Assembly: GCF_028656955.1 (NCBI RefSeq)
Contig: NZ_JAMDGY010000019.1
Coordinates: 1 to 36,795, forward strand
Direction of reading: 5' to 3'
Source: Pseudomonas fontis
Lineage (GTDB): Bacteria; Pseudomonadota; Gammaproteobacteria; Pseudomonadales; Pseudomonadaceae
DNA: 36,795 nt
A program made the position numbers and the translations under genes. Under the pieces are notes generated by a model. The model was not told the DNA's origin and ran no database searches. It saw nothing but the letters and a program-made list of their open reading frames with translations. Below are positions 27,912 to 36,012 of this stretch, piece after piece (position 1 is the stretch's first letter; each line of letters opens with the position of its first letter).

Positions 27912-28943
27912 ATGACAAATAAAAAAGCGGGCCATTGGCCGACGCTCCCGAGCCCCTTGCCCAAGAACGTGCCTGACCGGGAATTGATGGGCTACCCGCA
28001 GGCTTACGTCGAATATGAACTGATCCGGCAAATTGCCGACGCCACCGGGCAGTTGATGAGCCTGTCCATCGACCACCTGCTGCGCATGGTCGAAGCTCCC
28101 GGTGAAACCCTGGTCCGGCGTATCGCCGCCGGTGACGTACTGGGTTGCAAGGGTGACCCGCGTATCGATGTGTTCAACCCGGTGATGCGCGATATTGCCC
28201 CAGCGCAGGTCGAGATCGGCCTGGCGCCGCAGTGTGTCGACGCGGTCATGTCGGCTTTTGCCGGGCTGGGCCTGGACCGCAGCTGGATCGAGAAGGAAAC
28301 CCCCAATCATCGGGTCAGCCTGGCGAGCTATCGCATTGGCCGTTACCCGGTTACCAACAGCGAATACCGGGCCTTCCTGCTCGATACCGGTTACCCGTTC
28401 CTGCCTACCAGCTGGGCATTCGGCCGTTATCCCCAGCACCAGGCAAACCACCCGGTTTACAGCGTCAGTGATGTGGATGCCGATGCCTATGCGCAATGGC
28501 TGAGCCGCCGCACCGGGCGCGCGTTTGCGCTACCCAGCGAAAGCCAGTGGGAGTACGCCGCTGCAGGGCCACAGGGGCGGCAGTTCCCTTGGGGCGAAAC
28601 CTTCAATGCCGCGTACGCCAATACCCTCGAACTGGGGCTGCTGACGACGACGCCCGTAGGGGTGTTTGTCGAGGGCGCCTCGATGTTTGGCGTGTTGGAC
28701 ATGGCCGGCAACGTGGAAGAGTACGTGGCCGACGATTATCGGGCTTACCCGGGCGGGCCTGAGATTAAAGATGACCTGGTGCTGGATGTGGGTCAGCACC
28801 GGATCGCCCGTGGAGGCAGCTTCACCCGCTTCAGGGATCTTGCGCGCAACCAGCGCCGACATGGACGTTATCCACGCCCCATCTATGTCATGGGATTCCG
28901 CTTGGTAGAAAACCACTTTGACCAGAACGCCTCACTCGCCTAG
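27912..28943 (+). CDS. psdC: FGE-sulfatase (SUMF1)-fold protein, ToxD counterpart
   Basis: A 343-aa protein. Residues about 130-335 are the formylglycine-generating-enzyme fold: YRIGRYPVTNSEYRAFLLDT, LPSESQWEYAAAGP, FPWGE, VLDMAGNVEEYVADDYRAY and IARGGSFTRF with a final GFRLV. The paired catalytic cysteines of true FGE, normally after the GGS motif, are absent; only Cys79 and Cys108 occur, both outside the fold. The first 130 residues include a helical part with a single His (HLL near 55) and no EgtB-type HxxxHxE. ATG 27912 is preceded by AAGGTG. By cluster position it corresponds to ToxD of toxoflavin biosynthesis; its reaction, perhaps the oxidative N-N forming chemistry, is unknown to me. 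Confidence 0.78.
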   Translation: MTNKKAGHWPTLPSPLPKNVPDRELMGYPQAYVEYELIRQIADATGQLMSLSIDHLLRMVEAPGETLVRRIAAGDVLGCKGDPRIDVFNPVMRDIAPAQVEIGLAPQCVDAVMSAFAGLGLDRSWIEKETPNHRVSLASYRIGRYPVTNSEYRAFLLDTGYPFLPTSWAFGRYPQHQANHPVYSVSDVDADAYAQWLSRRTGRAFALPSESQWEYAAAGPQGRQFPWGETFNAAYANTLELGLLTTTPVGVFVEGASMFGVLDMAGNVEEYVADDYRAYPGGPEIKDDLVLDVGQHRIARGGSFTRFRDLARNQRRHGRYPRPIYVMGFRLVENHFDQNASLA

Positions 28944-28953
28944 AGATTCAGCC

Positions 28954-29550
28954 ATGAACACTTCAATAACGCTTCATACGCAAGTTCCTATCTCCATTCT
29001 TGGGGGTTCGGTCAAGGCCCATTTCTTCGGTTTCAAGGGCTTTGACAAGCACAACGAACACTTCGCCGTCAGGGCCGGCCAGCCGGATGGCGAGGTGCCG
29101 CTGGTGCGGGTGCACTCGGAGTGCATTACCGGTGACGTGTTCGGCTCGCAGCGCTGCGATTGCGGCCCGCAGTTGCAGGAAGCCTTGAAGGTACTGGATG
29201 CCGAAGGCGGCTACCTGATCTATCTGCGCCAGGAAGGCCGCGGTATCGGCCTGTACTCGAAGTTTGAAACCTACCTGCTGCAAGACGCCGGCATGGACAC
29301 CTACGAGGCCAATCTGGAGCTCAACCACCCGGAAGACTCGCGCAGTTTCGCCCCGGCGGTTGCCATGCTGCGTGCACTGAATGTGCACCGCTGCCGGCTG
29401 CTGACCAACAACCCGGACAAGGTCCAGCAGTTGCGTGATGGCGGGATCGACGTGGTCAACTCGGTGCCGACCGGGGTGTTCCTGACCGAGCACAATCACA
29501 ACTACCTGCGCTCCAAGGTCAGCAAGTCGAGCCACACCATCAAGCTGTGA
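28954..29550 (+). CDS. psdD: GTP cyclohydrolase II, pathway-dedicated RibA (ToxB counterpart)
   Basis: A 198-aa GTP cyclohydrolase II that opens GTP to 2,5-diamino-6-ribosylamino-pyrimidinone phosphate with loss of formate and pyrophosphate. Zinc ligands Cys57, Cys68 and Cys70 (HSECITGDVFGSQRCDCG) have the same spacing as E. coli RibA. The active-site segment LRQEGRGIGLYSK and the C-terminal LLTNNPDKVQQL are intact. It is a stand-alone enzyme without a RibB domain. It lies 10 bp after the FGE-fold gene. In toxoflavin producers the equivalent ToxB feeds the pathway so that riboflavin synthesis is not drained. Confidence 0.93.
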   Translation: MNTSITLHTQVPISILGGSVKAHFFGFKGFDKHNEHFAVRAGQPDGEVPLVRVHSECITGDVFGSQRCDCGPQLQEALKVLDAEGGYLIYLRQEGRGIGLYSKFETYLLQDAGMDTYEANLELNHPEDSRSFAPAVAMLRALNVHRCRLLTNNPDKVQQLRDGGIDVVNSVPTGVFLTEHNHNYLRSKVSKSSHTIKL

Positions 29551-29578
29551 TTTCATTCTTCAGAAAAAGGACTTTTTG

Positions 29579-31267
29579 ATGAAACATATAGGCCCAATCA
29601 GTGGTGTCGCCGCGCATGCCGGCGAATTCATCGCTACCGCCGGTTATGACAACCAGGTGATCTTGTGGAATGCGCGCACCGGTCACTCAATCCACCGTGT
29701 CAGCCATGACCACCTGGCTAACCAGTGCGCCTTCAGCGCCGATGGCAAGTACCTGGTCAGCGCCAGCAGCGATTACACCGCGCGTATCTGGGAAGTGCCG
29801 AGCATGCGCCTCAAGAGCGTGCTGTCCGGGCATGACGACGACGTGGAAATGGCTGTGTTCTCGCCTGATGGTACGTTGGTCGCCACCTGTTCGCGCGATC
29901 ATCAACTGCGTCTGTTCGACCTGGACGGCAACCTCAAGGGGATGTGCCAGGGGCATCAGGCCGACGTGATTTCCGTGGTCTGGTCGCCGGATGGCAAGCG
30001 CCTGATTTCCAGCAGCGATGACGGTACCGTGCGCCAGTGGGATACCACGACCTTCGAGCAAAGCGATGAGGTCGACATCGGCGGGGTCGAGACCGATACC
30101 GTGGCCATTACCCGTGCGGGCGTGGTGTTTGCCGGTGATGACGAAGGGCGCATCTCGATCATTCACCAAGGCGAGATTCGTTCGATCAGCGCCCACGATG
30201 CCGGGATCAAACGCATCGTCTGGAACGACGAAAAGCAGCTGTTGGTGACCTTGAGTTATGACCGCCTGGCAATTCTCTGGCGCTTCGACGGCCAACAGCT
30301 GGAGCGCCTGCGCAGCACCAATCTGCCGAGCATCGTGTGGCCGCGCAGTTGCGCCTTCGTCGGCAGCGACGCCCTGGTATTCGCCACTTTCGGCTCGCGC
30401 TACGCCACCTGGGATTACGAAAACGACCAGTGGAGCGTGGACGGGATCCAGCCGGCGGTGAGCATCAACGCCGTGGTCAGCAGCAATGGGCAGCAATACA
30501 GCATCGGTGATGCCGGCTTGCTGTTCTGCGACAACCAGCCAGTGGGCGGGGTTGGCAGCCTGTGCAACTTCCTGCTGCCATTCGGGCAATTGCTGCTGAC
30601 CGGCGGGCAGATGGGCCAGGTGTTCGATGCCCTCAGCGGGCGCCTGCTTTATCAACACCGCTCGCCCCTCAATTGCGGCACCACCTTTGAGCGCAACGGC
30701 CAGTTGCATGCGCTGATTGGCACCTACACCGGCGAAGGCCTGGTGTTTGCCAGTAATGGAGACAACGGCCTGGAACTGGTGGCATCCATCCCGATGCATG
30801 ACAACGCGATCAAAGGCGTGGCAGCCAACGAACGTCACCTGTTCAGCGTGTGCGCCTCGGCTGCGGCCGCCTTGCACAACATCGACGACTTCAGTTGCGC
30901 ACGGCATATCGAGAATGCCCACACGCGTATCTCCAACGGTTGCTGCCGGGTCAATGGCGGTTTTGCCAGCATTGGCCGCGACCTGAAGTTGCGCCTGTGG
31001 CTGGAGACCGGTGACGAGGTGTACGACACGCCGCATCGCAACTCGATCAAGTGCATTTGCGCCTCTGCCGATGGTGAGGTGATTGCCACTGCCAACTACA
31101 GCGGCACCATCGCCCTGTTCGACTTGCCCAGCCGCTCCTGGCAGCAGGTTCAGCGGCCCACTGCAAGCGGCATTTCCTGCATTGCCCACCGCCTGGCCAG
31201 CAATGATTTCCTGGCCAGTTCCTACGATGGCCAGATCTACGGTATCGCTACCCGCCGCGTCTCTTGA
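29579..31267 (+). CDS. psdE: WD40-repeat protein (ToxC counterpart)
   Basis: A 562-aa beta-propeller protein. Repeats are clear in the first half: IATAGYDNQVILWNARTG, LVSASSDYTARIWEV, VATCSRDHQLRLFDLDG and LISSSDDGTVRQWDTTTF, then weaker ones to a last IATANYSGTIALFDLPSR. There are about twelve to fourteen blades, enough for two propellers. No catalytic domain is visible. ToxC of toxoflavin clusters is likewise a WD-repeat protein of unclear role; a scaffold holding pathway enzymes is an attractive guess. Start ATG 29579 with AAAAAGGA upstream. Its position between RibA- and methyltransferase-type genes matches the tox order B-C. Confidence 0.88.
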   Translation: MKHIGPISGVAAHAGEFIATAGYDNQVILWNARTGHSIHRVSHDHLANQCAFSADGKYLVSASSDYTARIWEVPSMRLKSVLSGHDDDVEMAVFSPDGTLVATCSRDHQLRLFDLDGNLKGMCQGHQADVISVVWSPDGKRLISSSDDGTVRQWDTTTFEQSDEVDIGGVETDTVAITRAGVVFAGDDEGRISIIHQGEIRSISAHDAGIKRIVWNDEKQLLVTLSYDRLAILWRFDGQQLERLRSTNLPSIVWPRSCAFVGSDALVFATFGSRYATWDYENDQWSVDGIQPAVSINAVVSSNGQQYSIGDAGLLFCDNQPVGGVGSLCNFLLPFGQLLLTGGQMGQVFDALSGRLLYQHRSPLNCGTTFERNGQLHALIGTYTGEGLVFASNGDNGLELVASIPMHDNAIKGVAANERHLFSVCASAAAALHNIDDFSCARHIENAHTRISNGCCRVNGGFASIGRDLKLRLWLETGDEVYDTPHRNSIKCICASADGEVIATANYSGTIALFDLPSRSWQQVQRPTASGISCIAHRLASNDFLASSYDGQIYGIATRRVS

Positions 31268-31284
31268 AGCAAGGACTGTCTGAT

Positions 31285-31941
31285 ATGAGCAAGCAAGCAC
31301 AATTCATGGATGTATCGACGTACCGTGGGGCCCTCAACACGTCGTTTGTGCACCGCTATACCCATGGTGAAGATGAGTGGTCGTGGGATATCGGCATGGC
31401 CAAGGCTGCCCGGGTATTCCTGGCGGCCCTGGGGCCAGTGACCAACCAGAACATCCTCGACGCCGGGGTCGGCCGCGCGCGCGATGCCTCGGAATTCATC
31501 CTGGCCGGGCACCGTGTTACCGGCCTGGATATCGTCGAGAACTCCAGCTGGCCGCTGTTGCGCAAGCGCTGGGGGGATCGCCTGACCTTGGTGTGCAGCG
31601 CCCTGCAGGATTGGCAGCCGCCTGCGGGCGAGTTGTTCGACGGTGTGCTCGACAATGGCTGCTTTCATCATCAACACCCGGATGAGTGGGAGGCCTACCT
31701 GAGTGCTATCCGTCAGTGCACGCGCCCGGGGGCGCTGATCGGCTTGAACGTGTTTGGCGTGGATGCGAGCAACCCCGCGCCGGGTTGGCGCGAGATGGAC
31801 AACCAGCGCCAGGGCTACTTCTTCACTGAGCAGGGCGTGCGCGAAACCTTTGAGCACTTCGGCTTTACCTGGCAGGACCTGGTAGTGATCGAGCGCCAGC
31901 ACGGCGAGGCGGTCTACCTGTTGGCACTCGTTCGCACATGA
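31285..31941 (+). CDS. psdF: SAM-dependent N-methyltransferase, ToxA counterpart
   Basis: A 218-aa class I methyltransferase. Motif I is NILDAGVGRARDASEFILAG (about 56-75), then GLDIVENSSW and GVLDNGCFHHQHPDEWEAYL. The size and HxxxP-type region resemble thiopurine/ToxA-like methyltransferases. ToxA methylates the didemethyltoxoflavin skeleton in toxoflavin producers; here it would methylate the shared azapteridine or its contraction product. ATG 31285 has AAGGA about 10 bases upstream. Its stop overlaps the next start (ATGA, 31938-31941). Confidence 0.88.
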   Translation: MSKQAQFMDVSTYRGALNTSFVHRYTHGEDEWSWDIGMAKAARVFLAALGPVTNQNILDAGVGRARDASEFILAGHRVTGLDIVENSSWPLLRKRWGDRLTLVCSALQDWQPPAGELFDGVLDNGCFHHQHPDEWEAYLSAIRQCTRPGALIGLNVFGVDASNPAPGWREMDNQRQGYFFTEQGVRETFEHFGFTWQDLVVIERQHGEAVYLLALVRT

Positions 31942-32996
31942 GCCTGGCGCGCGATCGGGCATTCATGCACCTCGCGCTGGCGTTGGCGGACCGGGGGGCG
32001 TTCACCACGACGCCCAACCCCCGCGTTGGCTGCGTGATCGCCAAAGGCGCCACGCTGCTGGGCCAGGGCTGGCATGAGCGAGCGGGGCAGGCCCATGCCG
32101 AGGTCAATGCCTTGCGTGACGCCGGCGAGGCGGCACGTGGGGCCACCGCCTATGTCACGCTGGAGCCGTGCGGGAACCATGGGCGAACGCCGCCCTGCGT
32201 CGATGCTTTGATTGCTGCCGGGGTGGCGCGGGTGGTGGTCGCCAGCGCCGACCGCTCCCAGCACGACAATCAGGGCATGGCGCGCCTCAGCGCTGCTGGG
32301 GTGGTGGTGGAACACCTGCCGTGCCCTGAGGCGCGGGAGTTGAATCAGGGTTTCTTCTCTCGCATCGAGCGTCAGCGACCGTGGGTTCGGGTGAGATTGG
32401 CCAAGAACCTGGATGGGCGCGCCGCCTGGGACGATTTGCAGGCCTGGCGTGCCCGGGCCTGCGCCGTGCTCACCTGCAGCGATACGCTGCACGCGGACAA
32501 CCCGAGCCTGACCGTGTACCTGCCGGACCCACAGGTGGCGTTCATCGCGCCGCTGCGGGTGGTGCTGGACCAGCACCTTGCCGGCGCTACCGATGCCCAT
32601 GTGCGGGATGGCGAGGCTGCGACCCTGATCGTGCATGGGCCGGCAGTCGTACCACGGGGCGCGCCGCCTGGCGGCGTGCGTTTTCGCCAGGTTGGGCTGA
32701 AGGATGGACGCCTGGACCTGCATCAGATCATGACGCTGCTGGCCGAGGAGGGATGCAACGAGATCCAGGTAGAGGCTGGTGCGCAGTTGTGCGACGCATT
32801 GGCAGCTGCCGACCTGGTGGATGAGTGGCTGGCATATGTCGCGCCCCTGTCCTTGCACAGTGATGAGTGTCCAATGCTGGAAATCAAAGGGCTCGAAAGT
32901 TTGACCGAGACCCGGCAATTATCGATTGTCGAGCAATGCCTGGTGGGTGAAAACCTGCGGCTGCGTTTGAGGCCGGTGATAGGCGAACCGGCGTAA
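31938..32996 (+). CDS. psdG: RibD-like pyrimidine deaminase with degraded reductase domain (ToxE counterpart)
   Basis: A 352-aa RibD-type protein. The deaminase half is intact: His53 and Glu55 in AHAEVNAL, Cys78 and Cys87 in LEPCGNHGRTPPC. It would convert the GTP-cyclohydrolase product to 5-amino-6-ribosylamino-uracil phosphate. The reductase half (about 148-345) lacks roughly 14 residues after LDGRAA (158-163) compared with E. coli RibD, removing the SGESQWITSPQARRD stretch that helps bind substrate. Loss of reduction would keep the ribosyl form, as expected for a branch away from riboflavin. It is the last of seven contiguous co-oriented genes and is coupled to the methyltransferase. Confidence 0.9.
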   Translation: MSLARDRAFMHLALALADRGAFTTTPNPRVGCVIAKGATLLGQGWHERAGQAHAEVNALRDAGEAARGATAYVTLEPCGNHGRTPPCVDALIAAGVARVVVASADRSQHDNQGMARLSAAGVVVEHLPCPEARELNQGFFSRIERQRPWVRVRLAKNLDGRAAWDDLQAWRARACAVLTCSDTLHADNPSLTVYLPDPQVAFIAPLRVVLDQHLAGATDAHVRDGEAATLIVHGPAVVPRGAPPGGVRFRQVGLKDGRLDLHQIMTLLAEEGCNEIQVEAGAQLCDALAAADLVDEWLAYVAPLSLHSDECPMLEIKGLESLTETRQLSIVEQCLVGENLRLRLRPVIGEPA

Positions 32997-33096
32997 TCGA
33001 CAGAAGTTGCCGGTTTATAGAGCGGGCAAATAATTAAGCAAGGTTTTTGTTTTGTAATAGACAGACCTTACGCTAAATCAGACGTGGTGTATCAGG

Positions 33097-34518
33097 ATGA
33101 GATCTACGACAGGATGGTCAGCATTACTGCTTGGGAAGAACGGATTGCGCTCTGCGGCCTTGGCTGGGGGCGTTGCGCTGCACGCAATCAATGTCTACTT
33201 GGTGACAACGATATTGCCTTCAGTGGTCGCTGATATCGGCGGCCTCGACTATTACGCCTGGAACACGACATTGTTCGTGGTGGCCTCGATTATCGGCTCG
33301 GTACTGTCGACCAAGTGCCTGGCGGGCTTGGGCGCGAGGGCTGCCTATGTCTGGGCGGGGGTGATCTTCGCCATTGGCAGCGCGGTGTGCAGCCTGTCGC
33401 CGAACATGGCGGTGATGATCCTTGGCCGGACGATTCAAGGGCTGGGCGGGGGGCTGTTGTTCGCGCTGCCCTACGCCATGATTCGCCTGGTGTTTGCCGA
33501 GGCGTTGTGGCCGCGGGCCATGGCCTTGATCTCTGGCATGTGGGGCGCGGCTACGCTGATAGGGCCGGCGGTGGGCGGCATTTTCGCCCAGTACGACGCC
33601 TGGCGCGCAGCGTTCTGGGCACTGATCCCGGTCACTGCGTTGTTCATGTTGGTGGCATGGTCGATGCTGCCGAAGAAAAGCGCCGAGACGCCCCCACGTG
33701 TCGGCATACCGCTGGCGCAGCTGGTGCTCTTGAGTGGCGTGGTACTGGCGATTTCGGTCGGCAGTATCAAGCCGGATGCGTTGTATAGCGTGCTGGGTGT
33801 GGCGGTCGGTCTGTTGCTGTTGTACTTCGTCTACCGGGTGGAAGTGCGTTCGACGGTGCGCCTGTTGCCCAAGGGTGCGTTAACTGCTCGCAGCGCATTG
33901 CTGCCGCTGTATTTCTCCATGAGCTTGATGGTGATCGGCATGACCAGCGAAGTCTTCGTGCCGTACTTTTTGCAAGTACTGCATCTGCAGACACCACTGC
34001 TGGCCGGTTACATCAGTGCATTGATGGCGGCAGGTTGGACCATTGGCGCGCTTTACAGCTCCGGGCTCAAGCCTACTGCCGTGACCCGGGCAATTGGCAT
34101 TGCGCCGGTCTTCATCGTCGCCGGTTTGGTCTTGGCGTTTATCTTTGTGCCGCAGTCCGGGCCTTCGATACTCAATGTGGTCGGTGTGTGCGCCGGGATG
34201 TTGGTTATTGGTCTCGGGATTGGTTTGGCTTGGCCGCACTTATTGACGCGCGTATTGGAGAGCGTGTCCGAGAATGAGAAGGAACTGGCAGGGGCGTCGA
34301 TCACCACTGTCCAACTGATCGCTACGGCGATTGGCGCGGCATTGGCCGGCATGATCGTCAACCTCGGCGGGTTCTCGTCGCCTGGTGGTGTTGCTGGCGC
34401 GTCCAGCGCTGCGGCTTGGCTGTTTGGTGTGTACGCGGCGCTGTCGGTGCTGATCTTCTTCACCGTCAGGCCGGTGATTCGAAGCAAAGCTGGGCAAGCA
34501 TCGCTCGGCCCTGCTTGA
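33097..34518 (+). CDS. MFS drug-efflux transporter (DHA2-like)
   Basis: A 473-aa membrane protein with about 13-14 hydrophobic helices, typical of the DHA2/EmrB-QacA branch. Motifs include GRTIQGLGGGLLFALPYAMIR after helix 4 and SGMWGAATLIGPAVGGIFAQ, the motif C-like turn of antiporters. It lies 100 bp after the seventh cluster gene, in the same direction, with an AT-rich gap (33021-33080) that may hold its own promoter. Export of the cluster product is the likely role. The start ATG at 33097 has only a poor ribosome binding site. Confidence 0.86.
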   Translation: MRSTTGWSALLLGKNGLRSAALAGGVALHAINVYLVTTILPSVVADIGGLDYYAWNTTLFVVASIIGSVLSTKCLAGLGARAAYVWAGVIFAIGSAVCSLSPNMAVMILGRTIQGLGGGLLFALPYAMIRLVFAEALWPRAMALISGMWGAATLIGPAVGGIFAQYDAWRAAFWALIPVTALFMLVAWSMLPKKSAETPPRVGIPLAQLVLLSGVVLAISVGSIKPDALYSVLGVAVGLLLLYFVYRVEVRSTVRLLPKGALTARSALLPLYFSMSLMVIGMTSEVFVPYFLQVLHLQTPLLAGYISALMAAGWTIGALYSSGLKPTAVTRAIGIAPVFIVAGLVLAFIFVPQSGPSILNVVGVCAGMLVIGLGIGLAWPHLLTRVLESVSENEKELAGASITTVQLIATAIGAALAGMIVNLGGFSSPGGVAGASSAAAWLFGVYAALSVLIFFTVRPVIRSKAGQASLGPA

Positions 34519-34554
34519 CGGCTCACTGATCCAGGCCATTCGCTCAACAGGGGG

Positions 34555-34582
34555 GCAGCGCCAGCTCGCAAGCTGGCGCTGC
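34555..34582. other. Perfect 12-bp hairpin between the MFS gene and the 450-aa protein
   Basis: GCAGCGCCAGCT-CGCA-AGCTGGCGCTGC is a 12-bp perfect stem with a 4-base loop. No T-run follows, so it is not a standard terminator. It lies 27 bp upstream of the ATG at 34609 and could separate or modulate expression of the two genes. Confidence 0.7.
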
Positions 34583-34608
34583 ACCTGCCTTTCGAAGGAA
34601 AGTCGACG

Positions 34609-35961
34609 ATGAATTTACCGTCCGTATTGCCGGGGCCCGCTGCGGCGCTTGTTGCAGACCTCGACGTGGCGAACCAGTTGGGAAATCTTGAAGTCAAAGT
34701 GCTGGGCGGGCGACCGATCGGCATCATCAACAATCGCTTTATCGATTTGATCAATGCAATTGCGGGGCCCGGCGCCGTCCTGATCAATGGCAGGCCTACC
34801 GATATTCGTCGAGAGAACCTGTCCCGCTTGAGCTATCGCTTGGGCAGCCATGGCGAAATGGTCCATGTACCGATTGCCACGGGCCATTGCAACTTGGCAG
34901 TCGTCGCTGAATCGCCGCGCAGTTCAACACCTGGCGCTGATCAGGCCGTGCATATCAACAGTGAAAGCCCTTACGGGTATTTGCCACTTGGCTATACGGC
35001 GCAGGTGCCGAATATTTCCCTGGACTCCATTGATAACGCGTCGACATTGCTGACACTTTCACATTGGCCTGACAACAAGACACCTCAGCGCTACAAGGCC
35101 AATCTGTCGACGCAAAGTGTGTTCAGCTACCTCAAGGAGGGCCGGAACGTAGAGGGCGCAGAGACCGTCACCAGCGATCACTTTGACCTGGATGGGCTGG
35201 CTTCCATTTATGCGTTTTTGTCGCCCACCAGCGCGATGAAACATCAGCAGTTGTTGATCGACGTCGCCAGGCTTGGCGACTATTCACGGGGTAGGTCACC
35301 TCAGGCATTGAAAACCGCCTTTGCCCTCAATGCCTTGGCAGCCCAGGTAAAACTGCCGGGCAATATCGACGCCGATACCGCGTTATTGCACAGGTACAAA
35401 GCGGTTTTACCCAGTGTCGAGCAGGTGTTGGAGCGCACCGAGCGTTTCGAGCACTGCTATCTTGAGGGCCTCGATCATCTTGAGCGTAGCGAGCGGATAT
35501 TGAGCCACCACGACATGCAGTTGGTGGAGTATCCGGAAGTCGATCTGGCGGTGTTCCACCTTCCTGCTGCGATCAGCCTGGCGCCATTGAACTATCAACT
35601 GCCTTACCTGGGGTTGTCGAATATCGCCTTTCACAATAGGACGCGGTGTGGCGTCTTGGCCATTGTCCACGGCGCAGTGCTGGAGGTTCGTCAGCGCTAC
35701 GAGAGTTGGGTCGAGCGTGTGTCAGGCATTCCTCGGGCGCGTCGCGATTTGTCGATCTTTGCGCAAGCGTTGCAGCAGGATGAGCGCGCGGCGGGTGTTT
35801 GGCGCTACAGCGGTGTTGAATACATCTTTCCGGCGTTGAAATACGAGGGGGCAGGCGCTACGTGTTATGCGATTGACACGTTGTTGGTGGAACTGAGGCA
35901 GTTCCTGGCGGTGGCGCCAATTGCTTGGAACGGGTCACCTCTGGGTAGTGATGGGGGGTAG
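34609..35961 (+). CDS. Uncharacterised protein with DHH-like SDHFDLDG motif (DUF6687-like)
   Basis: A 450-aa soluble protein, probably cytoplasmic (no signal peptide or membrane helix). Residues about 145-235 read LLTLSHWPDNKTP ... NLSTQSVFSYL ... VTSDHFDLDGLASIYAFL ... LLIDVARLGDYSRG. The block with SDHFDLDG (189-196) and LSHWP resembles a family I recall as DUF6687 and recalls DHH-type phosphoesterase metal sites. The first 140 residues look like an added region. GAAGGAAAG precedes the ATG. It follows the exporter and may be part of the cluster's self-protection or tailoring; the true function is unknown. Confidence 0.72.
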   Translation: MNLPSVLPGPAAALVADLDVANQLGNLEVKVLGGRPIGIINNRFIDLINAIAGPGAVLINGRPTDIRRENLSRLSYRLGSHGEMVHVPIATGHCNLAVVAESPRSSTPGADQAVHINSESPYGYLPLGYTAQVPNISLDSIDNASTLLTLSHWPDNKTPQRYKANLSTQSVFSYLKEGRNVEGAETVTSDHFDLDGLASIYAFLSPTSAMKHQQLLIDVARLGDYSRGRSPQALKTAFALNALAAQVKLPGNIDADTALLHRYKAVLPSVEQVLERTERFEHCYLEGLDHLERSERILSHHDMQLVEYPEVDLAVFHLPAAISLAPLNYQLPYLGLSNIAFHNRTRCGVLAIVHGAVLEVRQRYESWVERVSGIPRARRDLSIFAQALQQDERAAGVWRYSGVEYIFPALKYEGAGATCYAIDTLLVELRQFLAVAPIAWNGSPLGSDGG

Positions 35962-35962
35962 G

Positions 35963-35976
35963 GGGTGGCAGCTGTG
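35963..35976. repeat. 14-bp direct repeat, copy 1 (flanking the DUF6124-like gene)
   Basis: GGGTGGCAGCTGTG here recurs at 36365-36378, so the two copies bracket the small gene. The second copy forms part of the folded leader. Confidence 0.6.
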
Positions 35977-35978
35977 TG

Positions 35979-36000
35979 CGGAGGGGCCGCGTCTGCGGCC
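35979..36000. terminator. GC-rich hairpin between convergent genes
   Basis: GGCCGC (35985-35990) and GCGGCC (35995-36000) form a stem around GTCT in the 51-bp gap between convergent stop codons. No T-tract is present, so it may act as a weak bidirectional terminator. Confidence 0.35.
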
Positions 36001-36012
36001 GCAGAGCGGGTG

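Noticed and set aside
29687..31300. 537-aa minus-strand frame opposite the WD40 gene
   Set aside because: Low-complexity composition and no family resemblance; the plus-strand frame has recognisable WD repeats.
28954..32996. RibA- and RibD-like genes as the housekeeping riboflavin operon
   Set aside because: No RibB, RibE or RibH gene accompanies them, the RibD reductase half is gapped, and they are interleaved with WD40 and methyltransferase genes.
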